Below are positions 17,603-26,762 of a stretch of 64,000 nt of DNA, piece after piece. The stretch covers positions 124,001-188,000 of the forward strand of contig AVDB01000007.1 of NCBI GenBank assembly GCA_000472185.1, in the 5' to 3' direction. The notes beneath the pieces are model-generated. The model ran no database searches. It was not told the DNA's origin and saw only the letters and a program-made list of their open reading frames with translations. How positions within the stretch are numbered: position 1 is the first letter of the stretch; the number at the start of each line of letters is the position of its first letter. Made by a program: the position numbers and the translations under genes. The stretch is from Rhodobacteraceae bacterium HIMB11 (GTDB lineage Bacteria > Pseudomonadota > Alphaproteobacteria > Rhodobacterales > Rhodobacteraceae).

Positions 17603-18622
17603 TTATGCAGCTTGTTTTTGATGTTGCAAGCGGCGGTTTTTGATTGTCAGTTTCTTGATCTTTTCCCTTTCTCTGATGATGGCTTTGTCTCTCCCAAAGT
17701 AGACATCCGCTGGTGTGACGTTGCCTAAACTTTCATGGTAACGCTGGTTGTTGTAATACTCGACGAATGCCCCGATCTGACGTTTAAGATCGCCGGGTAG
17801 ATAATAGTTTTCCAGTAGGACGCAGTTTTTCATGGTCTGGTACCAGCGCTCGTTGTGCGAGCTCACGCGGCCCCACTGGGGTCACGATCTCTTCAACTAC
17901 CCTGAGTTTGCGGATGGAACGGCACACCGCGAACATGATCCATTTTCTGTTCTTCCAGCCAATCGGCCAGTTCACTAGAGAGGTAGCACGATCCGTTATC
18001 GCTCAGTAGGCGCGGTTTGTGCTGCACGACCGCTTGATCACAGCCCGATGTCGCCAACGCCAATTCGATAGTATCCGTCACATCTTTGGCCCGCATAGTC
18101 GTGCACAGCTTCCATGAGATGATGTAGCGGCTGTAATCATCCATGATCGTGGACAGATAATACCAGCCCCAGCCAATAATCTTAAAGTAGGTAAAATCCG
18201 TCTGCCACATCTGATTGATAGAAGTGGTTTTGTCTTTGAACTCTTCAGCAGCTTTGATCACCACGTAATCTGGTGTTGTGATCAAAGCTGCTGCCTTCAG
18301 AATGCGATAAGCCGATGATTCAGATATGAAAACGCGTCTCATCGGTGTATTACACTGCCAGCTCGCCTGCGCTCAGGGCTTCGTGTTCCAGCGCAAATTC
18401 GATCAGATCATCACGGCGCGTATCGGGGATACGGTACCAAACAAAGCCAGGCCGTGAAGGTATATCAGACAAACCATCAAACCCGCCCTCAAGATACAAG
18501 TCGTACCAGCGATAGAAGATCGTGCGAGGGATGCCCAGCGTATCCAAGGTTTGCTTTGTTGGCAGATGTGCTCCCTCAACCGTGCGGGTGATCTCAAGCT
18601 TTTCTGATGCGGGATATCTCAT
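17603..18622 (-). pseudogene. IS3-family transposase OrfB, broken
   Basis: The frame begins MRYPASEKLEITRTVEG, a helix-turn-helix start typical of one IS3 subgroup, and continues through the rve/DDE core (WQTDFTYFKIIGWGWYYLS, LLSDNGSCY) to a C-terminus with YYNNQRYHESLGNVTPADVYFGR. Two breaks are evident. Near 18348 an in-frame TAA is followed by a shift of frame before RVFISESSAYRIL. Near 17890, after HPQTQG, an extra segment of about 40 bases with stops separates the core from ERWYQTMKN. The transposase cannot be made intact. Confidence 0.9.
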
Positions 18623-18644
18623 TCCTCGAACTCCCCATCCCCGA

Positions 18645-18998
18645 TCACGCTTTTTTGAGCAGGCGGTTTTCCAAGGTGAGCTCAGCTACGCATTCTTTCA
18701 AAGATAAAGCTTCTGAACGCAGTTCTTTCACTTCAGGGGCTGTCGCTTGACGCGCCTTATCCCCAGAAAGCTGGCGTTTGCCAGCCTCAAGGAATTCCTT
18801 CGACCATTTGCAATATAGGCTTTCTGCGATGCCCTCACGGCGGCACAAATCGGCAATACTTTCTTCGCCACGAAGACCCGCCAAAACTATGTGGATCTTT
18901 TCCTCAGCTGAATAGCGCCGTGCTGTCTTGCGGCGGTCATTCTTCACCAATCTATCTGCTGCGTCTTTGCTGCCAACGGATTTTTGTCTCATCTTCAA
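18645..18998 (-). CDS. IS3-family transposase OrfA
   Basis: The 117-residue protein has a transposase_8-type helix-turn-helix (RRYSAEEKIHIVLAGLRGEESIADLCRREGIAESLYCKWSKEF in the first half, read as short motifs RRYSAEEK and CKWSKEF) and a C-terminal leucine-zipper-like helix (LTLENRLLKKA). It is intact, but its partner OrfB is broken. OrfB starts 22 bases downstream in another frame with its own ATG. Confidence 0.88.
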   Translation of the reverse strand: MKMRQKSVGSKDAADRLVKNDRRKTARRYSAEEKIHIVLAGLRGEESIADLCRREGIAESLYCKWSKEFLEAGKRQLSGDKARQATAPEVKELRSEALSLKECVAELTLENRLLKKA

Positions 18999-19174
18999 TC
19001 CATGAAGGTTACGATGAACCAGAAATCCTCCACACTCAATTCAACAACTCTGTCCCAAAGCCCCTGACGTTAGATAAAAAGAACAATAAAATACAAAAAT
19101 AAAAATTTTAGTATTGATTTATATAAATAAAAAAAGATTTGCGCGAACATCAAAACACATCTGTTCAATGCGGC

Positions 19175-19186
19175 CCACCCGCACCA
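19175..19186 (+). other. Candidate right attachment site (attR) of the island
   Basis: CCACCCGCACCA is identical to the last 12 bases of tRNA-Leu (5495-5506) and lies in the same orientation, 13.7 kb away. The sequence after it leads into the promoter region of the ABC transporter operon. Confidence 0.55.
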
Positions 19187-19302
19187 TTCCATTACGAAAA
19201 AATACAAAAAAGATTTTAATTCGCGGTGAATTAGATTGATCATCCGCGCACTTTGTAGTTACGCTATTCCGATGAACTGTATGATCCAATAGGGAGTGAA
19301 AT

Positions 19303-20271
19303 ATGAAAAAGATGATCTTGGCTGCGGCCATGACGATTAGCACATCTTCTGCAACAATAGCATCTGCAGATTGCGGAGAAGTTTCCATAACTGAGATGGA
19401 TTGGGCGTCCTCAGCGGTGGTGACAGCCGTTGCGACATTCTTGATGGAACAAGGCTACGGCTGTTCTGTGCAAAAGGTTCCTTCTTCGACGGTCCCTGCA
19501 CTGACTTCACTTGCGGAGACAGGCGAGCCCGATATTCTGACCGAAGTATGGGCAAACTCTACACCATCCTATCAGCCACTGGTTGACTCAGGTAAATTGG
19601 TTGAAGTCGCAAATGTTCTATCGGATGGCGGAGTTGAAGCTTGGTGGATCCCCGCGTACCTGGCTGAATCCAACCCGGAGCTCACCACATGGGAAGGCAT
19701 CATGGCGAATCCAGCTGCAGTTGGTGGGAAATTCCACGATTGTCCGTCAGGTTGGGCGTGCGACATCATTAACAATAACAACCTGAAAGCTGCCGGCGCT
19801 GAAGCTGGTGGACTTGAGCGTTTCCAACATGGTTCTGGTGAGACTTTGCAGACATCTATTGCGTCTGCATATGCTGAAAAAGCACCATGGTTTGGATATT
19901 ACTGGGCCCCAACAGCGGTTCTGGGCAAATACCCGATGGTTCGCGTAGAAGTTCCTGCATACAACGCTGAGGCACATGCCTGCAATGGTGATGCTAACTG
20001 CGCAAACCCAGTGTTCTCAGCATATCCCGCGGCAAAAGTCGCAACTGCGGTTTCTGGGACTTTTGCAAAAGAGAACCCTGACATCGTCGAACTGCTGTCA
20101 AAACTATCCTTCACAAATACACAGATGGGTGAAGTGTTGGCGTGGCGTTTGGACAACAATGCATCTTACGATGAAGCTGCTGTTCATTTCCTAGTGAACA
20201 ATGCAGACGTTTGGAGTTCGTGGTTGAACGATGAAGCCAAGGGCAAACTTGCTGCGATATTGGGCAACTAA
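19303..20271 (+). CDS. Quaternary-amine ABC transporter substrate-binding protein (OpuAC/ProX type)
   Basis: The 322-residue protein has a Sec signal peptide (cleavage after IASA) and an OpuAC-type two-lobe binding domain. Aromatic residues in EMDWAS, EVWANS, EAWWIP and WFGYYWAP are placed to form the tryptophan cage that binds trimethylammonium groups. Six Cys residues suggest disulfides in the periplasm. It is first in an X-W-V operon. The ligand could be glycine betaine, carnitine or TMAO (the TmoXWV order is the same). Decayed carnitine genes downstream favour a betaine/carnitine-type ligand, but this is inference. Confidence 0.85.
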   Translation: MKKMILAAAMTISTSSATIASADCGEVSITEMDWASSAVVTAVATFLMEQGYGCSVQKVPSSTVPALTSLAETGEPDILTEVWANSTPSYQPLVDSGKLVEVANVLSDGGVEAWWIPAYLAESNPELTTWEGIMANPAAVGGKFHDCPSGWACDIINNNNLKAAGAEAGGLERFQHGSGETLQTSIASAYAEKAPWFGYYWAPTAVLGKYPMVRVEVPAYNAEAHACNGDANCANPVFSAYPAAKVATAVSGTFAKENPDIVELLSKLSFTNTQMGEVLAWRLDNNASYDEAAVHFLVNNADVWSSWLNDEAKGKLAAILGN

Positions 20272-20282
20272 TCTAACGATTG

Positions 20283-20313
20283 GCCTCTCCATGTGATGCA
20301 TGCATGGGGAGGC
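20283..20313 (+). promoter_or_regulatory. Intercistronic stem-loop after the binding-protein gene
   Basis: GCCTCTCCATG pairs with CATGGGGAGGC (11 bp, one G-T) around a 9-base loop between the binding protein and permease genes. No T run follows. Such hairpins commonly stabilise the 5' mRNA segment so that more binding protein than permease is made. Confidence 0.75.
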
Positions 20314-20336
20314 GACTTTCCAAGTGAGGGACATAC

Positions 20337-21365
20337 ATGGCCTTTTATGATGGCTTTTTTAACATATTCGGTCTAAAGGGCTGGTGTGGCGAGGCCGCCT
20401 CTAGCGCACCTATGTCGATGGCGGAGCTGCTTGCGAAGAGCAGTGGCAAAGAAGCGAAGGGCGAGTTTTTTCCATTCCCTTCACTGGACAATCTAAACGA
20501 GAGTTGCCCAGGCATCATTCAGTCGCGCGATGTGACGAAGGGCATCGAAAACGGATTCTTGGCGGCAAAACCGGCCTTAAAAGCTGTATTAGACCCAATC
20601 ACGCAGCCGCTGAGTTGGTTGCTAGACGGGGCCTTGTGGTTGTTTGCTACAACTCCCTGGTTTATCATGGTACCAATTTTAATTGCGATTTCATGGTTCG
20701 CATCGCGGTCAAAACAGGTAACAATTTTTGTTTTTGCGTCAATTATGATGTTGGGATTGGTCGATCACTACGATGTAGCGATGCAGACCCTGTCCATCAT
20801 CTTTGTGTGCACGACGATATCGGTGTTATTCGGTGTGCCTGTCGGGATCGCTATGTCGAAATCCGATCGATTACAAAAAAGCGTCGTTCCGTTTCTAGAC
20901 CTGCTACAAACGCTGCCGACCTTCGTATATTTGATCCCTCTGATTTTCTTGTTTTCAGTCACAGAGTCAAAGCTGTACGGGATTGCGATCATCCTGTACG
21001 CAATTGTGCCAGTAATCCGCTTGACCGATCTGGGCATTCGGCTAGTCGACAAAGATGTGATTGAAGCGGCAGATGCCTTTGGCATGAATGACCGCCAGAA
21101 ATTGATTAGAGTGCAACTCCCTCTGGCGCTGCCCAATATCATGGCTGGGGTCAACCAAACCATCATGATGAGCCTTGCCATGGTCGTAATCGCCTCTCTG
21201 GTGTCTGCGCCAGGTCTGGGCGTGAACGTATTGCGCGGTATCCGGAACCTTGAACTGGGTGTGGGCATTGTCGCGGGTATTGGCATTGTGCTGTTGGCGG
21301 TGATCCTAGACAGAGTGTCAAAAGCGGCTCTCAAACGGGTCGATATGACCGATGTAAAACATTAA
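20337..21365 (+). CDS. Quaternary-amine ABC transporter permease (ProW-like)
   Basis: The 342-residue inner-membrane protein begins with a long cytoplasmic N-terminal region (about 75 residues), as in ProW, then about seven membrane helices. The BPD_transp_1 EAA loop reads EAADAFGMNDRQKLIRVQLPLALPNIMAG, seen here as EAADAFGMN and LPLALPNIM. A GAGGG site precedes the ATG. It is the second gene of the operon and ends 12 bases before the ATPase gene. Confidence 0.92.
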   Translation: MAFYDGFFNIFGLKGWCGEAASSAPMSMAELLAKSSGKEAKGEFFPFPSLDNLNESCPGIIQSRDVTKGIENGFLAAKPALKAVLDPITQPLSWLLDGALWLFATTPWFIMVPILIAISWFASRSKQVTIFVFASIMMLGLVDHYDVAMQTLSIIFVCTTISVLFGVPVGIAMSKSDRLQKSVVPFLDLLQTLPTFVYLIPLIFLFSVTESKLYGIAIILYAIVPVIRLTDLGIRLVDKDVIEAADAFGMNDRQKLIRVQLPLALPNIMAGVNQTIMMSLAMVVIASLVSAPGLGVNVLRGIRNLELGVGIVAGIGIVLLAVILDRVSKAALKRVDMTDVKH

Positions 21366-21377
21366 GGAGCAGGCATC

Positions 21378-22421
21378 ATGGTTGAACCAATGGTACGCAT
21401 GCGTGGGCTCTATAAAATCTTTGGCGAGCGGGGAAAAGATGTTTTGCATCACGTCCAGAGTGGCATGGGTAAAGAAGAATTGTTGGCGCGGCACGGACAC
21501 GTGTTGGGCCTAAATAACATCAACGTCGATATGCAGGCAGGCGAAATCACAGTGGTCATGGGCCTGTCAGGTTCTGGAAAATCTACACTGATCCGCCATC
21601 TGAACCGGTTAATCGAACCCACTGTGGGCGAGATTATAGTGCAGGGAGAGGACGTGATGGGCCTGTCTGCAGATGGGTTGCGTAAAGCCAGACAAGAAAA
21701 GATGTCGATGGTATTTCAGAAGTTTGCGTTACTACCTCATAAGACGATCCTCAAAAATGCAGGCATGCCCTTGTCAGTGCGAGGTCATGATGAGGCCACA
21801 TGTGACAAAGAAGCAACTAAATGGTTAGATCGTGTTGGACTCAGTGGATATGAAAATCATTATCCAGCGCAACTGTCCGGTGGGATGCAGCAACGTGTGG
21901 GTATCGCTCGCGCGTTAACTGCTAATACAGACATAATGTTGATGGACGAAGCGTTTTCTGCCCTTGATCCGCTGATCCGTACGGATATGCAAAACCTGTT
22001 GTTGGAGCTGCAAAAAGAACTGCATAAAACTATCATCTTTATCACCCATGACTTGGATGAGGCGCTGAAACTGGCCGATCACCTTGTCATCCTGAAGGAC
22101 GGCGCAGTGGTTCAGCAGGGTGAGCCGCAGGGAATTTTGTTGAACCCATGTGATCCATACATCGAGGATTTCGTCAGCGACATAAACCGTGCACGCGTTT
22201 TGCGCGTTCGTTCAGTGATGTCAGCTGTCAGTGAGGCGGATATCGCGGGCGAAGTGGACGCGGATAAAAGTCTTGAGGATTTGATTACGCTATCGGATGG
22301 CGACACAAACCACATATATCGTGTGACCGATAATGGCGAAACCGTGGGCCAAATTGATATGAAGGATTTGGTGCGTGCGTTGGTGCCGCGCGCCTCTTCA
22401 TCGGCCTCTGCTGCGCGTTGA
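21378..22421 (+). CDS. Quaternary-amine ABC transporter ATP-binding protein (ProV-like)
   Basis: The 347-residue ATPase has Walker A GLSGSGKST, signature LSGGMQQRVGIARAL, Walker B IMLMDEAFSALDP and the switch HDLDEA. The N-terminal extension with LLARHGHVLGLNNI and the C-terminal part after about residue 270 (a shortened CBS-like region with VTDNGETVGQIDMKDL) are typical of ProV/OpuAA. An AAGGAG site precedes the start. A DMT-family permease gene starts one base after its stop, so four genes are probably cotranscribed. Confidence 0.93.
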   Translation: MVEPMVRMRGLYKIFGERGKDVLHHVQSGMGKEELLARHGHVLGLNNINVDMQAGEITVVMGLSGSGKSTLIRHLNRLIEPTVGEIIVQGEDVMGLSADGLRKARQEKMSMVFQKFALLPHKTILKNAGMPLSVRGHDEATCDKEATKWLDRVGLSGYENHYPAQLSGGMQQRVGIARALTANTDIMLMDEAFSALDPLIRTDMQNLLLELQKELHKTIIFITHDLDEALKLADHLVILKDGAVVQQGEPQGILLNPCDPYIEDFVSDINRARVLRVRSVMSAVSEADIAGEVDADKSLEDLITLSDGDTNHIYRVTDNGETVGQIDMKDLVRALVPRASSSASAAR

Positions 22422-22422
22422 T

Positions 22423-23310
22423 ATGGGGTTAACCCAAACACGCGCCAGCTTGCTGATCGTTCTGGGCGGTTGTATGTGGGGCGTCTATTGGCTCCCCCTG
22501 CGCCATCTTGAGGGGGTGGGGTTCACAGGTGCCAGCGCGGGCATCGCGCTTTACATCGGGTGTTTGGTTGTATTGTTGCCCTTCACCTTGCAATTTGGGG
22601 CGACCATCCGAACCCAGTGGCGCGTTTTACTGTTCAGCAGTTTGTTAACAGGCGCGGCCTTTAGCCTGTTTACCACGGCGCTTGCCTTAACCGATGTGAT
22701 CCGCGCGATCCTGCTGTTTTATCTGACGCCAGCATGGAGCACGATCTTGGGCCTGTTGTTTTTGGGTGAACGCCTGGATCGGGCCCGCATCCTTGCGCTG
22801 CTTTTTGCATTTGTCGGTTTGGCGGTCATTTTGGGTGGCAACGGGGGCATCCCGATCCCGCGCACCACAGGGGATATATTTGCCCTGCTCTCGGGTATCT
22901 TTTGGGCTGTGGGCTCCATGGGATTGTTAAAGGCCCCTGACGTCCCCGCGCGGGTTCAGGTGTTTGGCTTTTTCTTGGGCGCGCTGGCTCTGTCACTGAT
23001 CACGCTCTTTGTTATGCAGGGGCAGAGGGGCGTGCACATTTCGGTCTCTTGGGACCCAATCGTAATGGGGTATGTTTTGATCTACACGCTCTACATGATC
23101 CCGATGGTGTTCCTTACAATCCTGCCCGCCACGGTCCTCCCCCCCGCACGCATCGGCGTGTTGCTGATGAGCGAGGTCGTCGTTGGCGCCATATCCGCCG
23201 CGCTGTTGTCAGGCGAGGCATTCGGCGCACGCGAAGCATTGGGCACACTATTGATCATTGCTGCCGCATTGTTTGAGGTATTGGGGAAACGTAACAACCC
23301 TTCGGCGTGA
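22423..23310 (+). CDS. EamA/DMT-family membrane transporter
   Basis: The 295-residue protein has about ten membrane segments arranged as two EamA repeats, with WGVYWLPLRHL at the start and LFLGERLDRARILALLFAFVGLAVIL (seen as GERLDRARI) at the end of the first repeat. The first ATG after the ATPase stop is used. DMT proteins export or import amino acids and small metabolites. The substrate is unknown, but the tight link to the betaine importer suggests a related compound. Confidence 0.85.
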   Translation: MGLTQTRASLLIVLGGCMWGVYWLPLRHLEGVGFTGASAGIALYIGCLVVLLPFTLQFGATIRTQWRVLLFSSLLTGAAFSLFTTALALTDVIRAILLFYLTPAWSTILGLLFLGERLDRARILALLFAFVGLAVILGGNGGIPIPRTTGDIFALLSGIFWAVGSMGLLKAPDVPARVQVFGFFLGALALSLITLFVMQGQRGVHISVSWDPIVMGYVLIYTLYMIPMVFLTILPATVLPPARIGVLLMSEVVVGAISAALLSGEAFGAREALGTLLIIAAALFEVLGKRNNPSA

Positions 23311-23337
23311 CGGCGGCACAGAAACAATATTATTTTG

Positions 23338-23414
23338 CCCCAGCCAATCGTCAGATTGGCGATGCGCCGACCTCCCCCCAGGGAGAGGCTTTCTGCGCCA
23401 CCCGAGGTCGGCTT
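23338..23414 (-). repeat. Dispersed two-hairpin repeat (family I), copy A
   Basis: Read on the minus strand this unit matches 62951-63025. It has arms GCCGACCT/AGGTCGGC and a second stem GCCAATC/GATTGGC. It lies just after the DMT permease gene. Confidence 0.8.
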
Positions 23415-23494
23415 TGGAATTCACATCACCTGAGGGATTTTATCGCCTGTTGCATGGCGAGAGTTAGGGCATCACGCGTGGCAATTAGGTCTGC

Positions 23495-24660
23495 TTAGGA
23501 CGCATCGCCATGGGCATCGGCAATGCCATCGACCAAAATCTTGATCGTGGCCTCATCCAATTTGGCAGGCCCCAATTCATCCCACCATCCGTGAAATGTA
23601 TCGACGAAATGTTCGCAAAACGCCTGTAATCCGCCCGCACCTGTACCCAGATGGAACAAGGTGGTTGGCCCCATCGCGGCCCAGCGTAGACCCGGACCCG
23701 CCCAAACGGCCATGTCCACATCCTCAAGGGTTGCGACACCATCGCGGACCAAACTGAACGCCTCACACCAAAGGGCCGCTTGCAACCTATTTGCCACATG
23801 GCCATTGCGCTCTTTCTTGACTTCTATGGTGATTTTCCCAACGCTTTCGTAAAATGCTCGATCCAGACGAATGTCGCGATAATACTGCACCGGACTGCGC
23901 CACGTAGTGTGCAAATAGGCGATCCATTTGAAGTTGTGAGATATTGGTCGCTTGTGCAACCGCGGCGATTGGCAAGGGCGTTTCCAAATTTTGTTCCATA
24001 ATCTTTATCGCCTTGCACAGGCTATCGAGCACAGTTTTGCCAACGGGTTCCAACCGTTCTGGTCTTTGAGAGGATCCTGCATCCCGCAGGTTTTGGGAAA
24101 ATTGATATTTTGCAATCGCGTTTACCAAGGCTGTGCCATGGGTTTGTTCAATCAGGCGCATCGCAAATTCGGCCACCGCCACCCCACCACAACAGGTGAT
24201 GCGATCACGGTCCATAACCCAAAGCGCCTCGGAGACGGTGATATTAGGAAACAGTTACTGAAAGGCGTCGATATGTTCATAATGGACGGTCGCCTGATAC
24301 CCTTCTAACACCCCGCAATGGGCAAGGATAAAGCTACCTGTATCCAATGCGCCGATGGTTTTTTTTCGATTTGGCTGCGCGCAGGTGTGGCTTCATCATG
24401 GCCGACATATGCGCCTCTGGTGTCCAACTGGCCGACACGATGGTGTAATCTGCAGGGGCGCTGATTGTTTGCATCGGCGCGGTTTGCAGCATGGCGTCAT
24501 TGCTGCTGCGCAGATGGCCCCCCTGTTCCGACAGGAACGCCCAGCAACAAAGGGGCGTACCATTGATGTAATTTGCAACCCGAAACGGATCAACAAAGGC
24601 CATCGTCGTCGTAATACTAAAATCCTGCGTAACGATCAGGTTGATTGTTTCAGCAGGCAT
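23495..24660 (-). pseudogene. Fused remains of a GlxA-type regulator and carnitine dehydrogenase
   Basis: The 5' part is a GlxA-family AraC regulator: a DJ-1/PfpI-like N domain (DPFRVANYINGTPL, then GALDTGSFILAHCG, DRITCCGGVAVAEF) and the start of the AraC HTH (TNISQLQMDRLFAHY, SPVQYYRDIRLDRA). It carries an extra A in an A8 run near 24360, an in-frame TAA near 24255 and a frameshift near 23900. At LDRA the frame passes directly into FYESVGK, GHVANRLQAALWCEAF and PGLRWAAMGPTTLFHL. That is the C-terminal domain of L-carnitine dehydrogenase (3-hydroxyacyl-CoA dehydrogenase fold). A deletion has removed the regulator's end, the dehydrogenase's NAD domain and anything between them. In relatives a regulator and carnitine genes stand side by side. 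Confidence 0.85.
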
Positions 24661-24808
24661 TTTTCATATCCCTTCTTTTCGTATACCTGCATACTTTATG
24701 CGACGCATCGCGTGGAACAAGATTTTTTCGCACCTCCCCTTGGGTCTGGTGGGGGGGGCGTGTATACCCCAATAAAAGCGATGCGGCGCATTAGGTGGAG
24801 AGGCAGAC

Positions 24809-26755
24809 ATGAAGATTGATCAGGCGCTACGACAGGCCAAAAAGGCAAAGGCCAATGGTCAACTGACCGACGCGCGTGAAATTTATCAACAGATCCTGTC
24901 AAAATTTCCCAAAAACGCCAAGGCACGTGTAGGATTGGCCGAATTAGATGGGGCAAATCCGCCAAATCCAGCAGCCATTCAACAATTGATCGGATTGTTT
25001 CAGGCCCGAAAATTGCAAGAGGCGGCACAATTTGGAACAACGCTGGTGCAACAGCATCCAAATATTGCCGTGATCCATAATGTGCTGGGTGCAACCTTTG
25101 CCGCCATGGGACAGGGTGCGCAGGCCGAACAGGCCTATGGTCGCGCGATCAAACTTGATCCCCAGAATGCCGAAATTCATGCGAACCTTGCCCGTTATTA
25201 TCAGGGGGTGCAGGCCCATGATCGGGCGATCCAAAGTTTTCAGACAGCGCTAAAACATGCACCAAACAATCCAACACTGCATTATAACATCGGTCTGAGT
25301 TATCAGATTTTGGGCCAGATTGCGCCTGCGATTAGGAGTTATCAAGAAACGCTTGCGCTGAACGCTAATCTGCCAGAGGCCTGGAACAATCTGGGCGTTG
25401 TTCAACAGATGGAAGGGGATTTTGAGGGTGCATTAGAAAGCTATCATAAATCCCTGAAGTTGCGCAATAAATATGCTGAAGCGCATAATAACTTAGGCAC
25501 GCTTTATAGCCTTCAGGATATGCATGCGCCCGCCAAAGAGAGTTTTGAAACAGCCATTCAGCATAATGCAAAATATGCCCCAGCCTACACAAATCTATGT
25601 GAATTACTGGAAAAATTGAACCAGCCGCAGGATATGTTGGGGATCGTTGCATCGGCTAAAGAACAGTTTGAAACATTGCCTGCGGATCTTCGGTACTTTG
25701 AGGCGTTGGGGATCTATCGGCAAAAAGATTTTGAACAGGGGCACCACTTGATCGCGGATATCACAGTCGACCAAATATCAGAGCAGCGTAAAACCAGTTT
25801 TCTACATCTTTCTGCACAGATTGCGCACAACCTGGGGCAGGTCGATCAGGCCTATGTTCTATTTCAGCAAATGAACGATGCTTTTGCGAATTCCGCCGAA
25901 TTTGCGCAACATGATGTTGATGGGTTGTTTCAGCGTATTAAGCGCGATGCGGATTCGGCATCCTCATTGCCTGCCCATACCGTTCAATCGCATGACGGCG
26001 AACCCGCGCCCGTGTTTTTGATTGGATTTCCCCGATCTGGCACCACGTTATTGGATACGGTTTTGATGGGACACAGCCAAATCACTGTCGTGGAAGAACA
26101 AAACATGGTTCCCCAAATGGAACACGCGGTGTTGGATAAGGCCAGTATTTGGGAGGCAGAGCGGTTAAACGATCAGGATATCGCACGCGCACGCGCCGTT
26201 TACTATGACACACTTGCCCATCATGTTCAGGATCGGGGACAGGTGGTGATTGATAAAATGCCACTGAATATTACCAAGGTGCCACTGATCCACCGCGTGT
26301 TTCCAAATGCGCGATATATTTTGGCCGTGCGCCATCCGATGGATAGTATCCTAAGTTGTTGGATGCAGAATTTTGCACTGAACGCGGCCATGGGGAATAT
26401 GTTGCAACTGACCCGCATTGCGGAATTTTATGATTATTCCATGCGCATTTTTGATGTGGCAACAGCGCGTTATGATCTAAACGTGCATCGCGTTCGGTAT
26501 GAAGATTTGGTGCTTGATCTAGAGGGGGTTGCACGCGGCGCAATCGATTTTATGGGGCTCGCGTGGCAGGATGAATTGTTGGATTATCAATCAACTGCCA
26601 AAGCGCGCGGGCGCATTCACACGCCCAGTTACGCCCAAGTTGTCCAACCCCTTTATAAATCGGCAAGTGATCGGTGGCGTGCATACGAACATCATTTGAT
26701 GCAGGAACGCACGCGGCTGTCAAACTGGATCACAGCCTACGGGTATGACACCTAA
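24809..26755 (+). CDS. TPR repeat - sulfotransferase fusion protein
   Basis: The 648-residue protein starts with about eight TPR units (residues 1-330; repeated patterns such as AEIHANLARYYQ, AWNNLGVVQQMEG, AHNNLGTLYSLQ) followed by a sulfotransferase_3-like domain. The PAPS 5'-phosphosulfate loop is IGFPRSGTT at 405-413 and the 3'-phosphate region is RHPMDSILSCW. KMPLN is a conserved motif between them. It should transfer sulfate from PAPS to an unknown acceptor, perhaps a protein or glycan docked on the TPRs. A GGTGGAG site precedes the ATG. No signal peptide is visible. Confidence 0.9.
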   Translation: MKIDQALRQAKKAKANGQLTDAREIYQQILSKFPKNAKARVGLAELDGANPPNPAAIQQLIGLFQARKLQEAAQFGTTLVQQHPNIAVIHNVLGATFAAMGQGAQAEQAYGRAIKLDPQNAEIHANLARYYQGVQAHDRAIQSFQTALKHAPNNPTLHYNIGLSYQILGQIAPAIRSYQETLALNANLPEAWNNLGVVQQMEGDFEGALESYHKSLKLRNKYAEAHNNLGTLYSLQDMHAPAKESFETAIQHNAKYAPAYTNLCELLEKLNQPQDMLGIVASAKEQFETLPADLRYFEALGIYRQKDFEQGHHLIADITVDQISEQRKTSFLHLSAQIAHNLGQVDQAYVLFQQMNDAFANSAEFAQHDVDGLFQRIKRDADSASSLPAHTVQSHDGEPAPVFLIGFPRSGTTLLDTVLMGHSQITVVEEQNMVPQMEHAVLDKASIWEAERLNDQDIARARAVYYDTLAHHVQDRGQVVIDKMPLNITKVPLIHRVFPNARYILAVRHPMDSILSCWMQNFALNAAMGNMLQLTRIAEFYDYSMRIFDVATARYDLNVHRVRYEDLVLDLEGVARGAIDFMGLAWQDELLDYQSTAKARGRIHTPSYAQVVQPLYKSASDRWRAYEHHLMQERTRLSNWITAYGYDT

Positions 26756-26762
26756 GTAGGGT

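Larger units (their letters stand above)
17550..19057 (-). mobile_element. IS3-family insertion sequence, degraded
   Basis: The element is bounded by imperfect inverted repeats that begin TGGGACA on both sides and share a TCTGGTTCA block about 30 bases inside. It carries OrfA and a broken DDE transposase OrfB. No clear target-site duplication is visible. Confidence 0.85.
5507..19186 (+). mobile_element. Decayed genomic island inserted at tRNA-Leu
   Basis: The region begins at the tRNA 3' end with an adjacent integrase frame and ends at a 12-bp direct copy of that 3' end (CCACCCGCACCA) at 19175. It is more AT-rich than the flanks, gene-sparse, rich in tiny unrecognised genes, and holds two integrase remnants and an IS3 copy. 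Housekeeping genes resume immediately after. The left boundary is well supported. The right boundary rests on a short match and the change in gene content. The island is probably immobile because both integrases are broken. Confidence 0.65.

Noticed and set aside
18630-18665. Programmed -1 frameshift at the A6G run joining IS3 OrfA and OrfB
   Set aside because: A -1 shift at AAAAAAG ends quickly at a TGA. OrfB lies in the other frame and has its own ATG.
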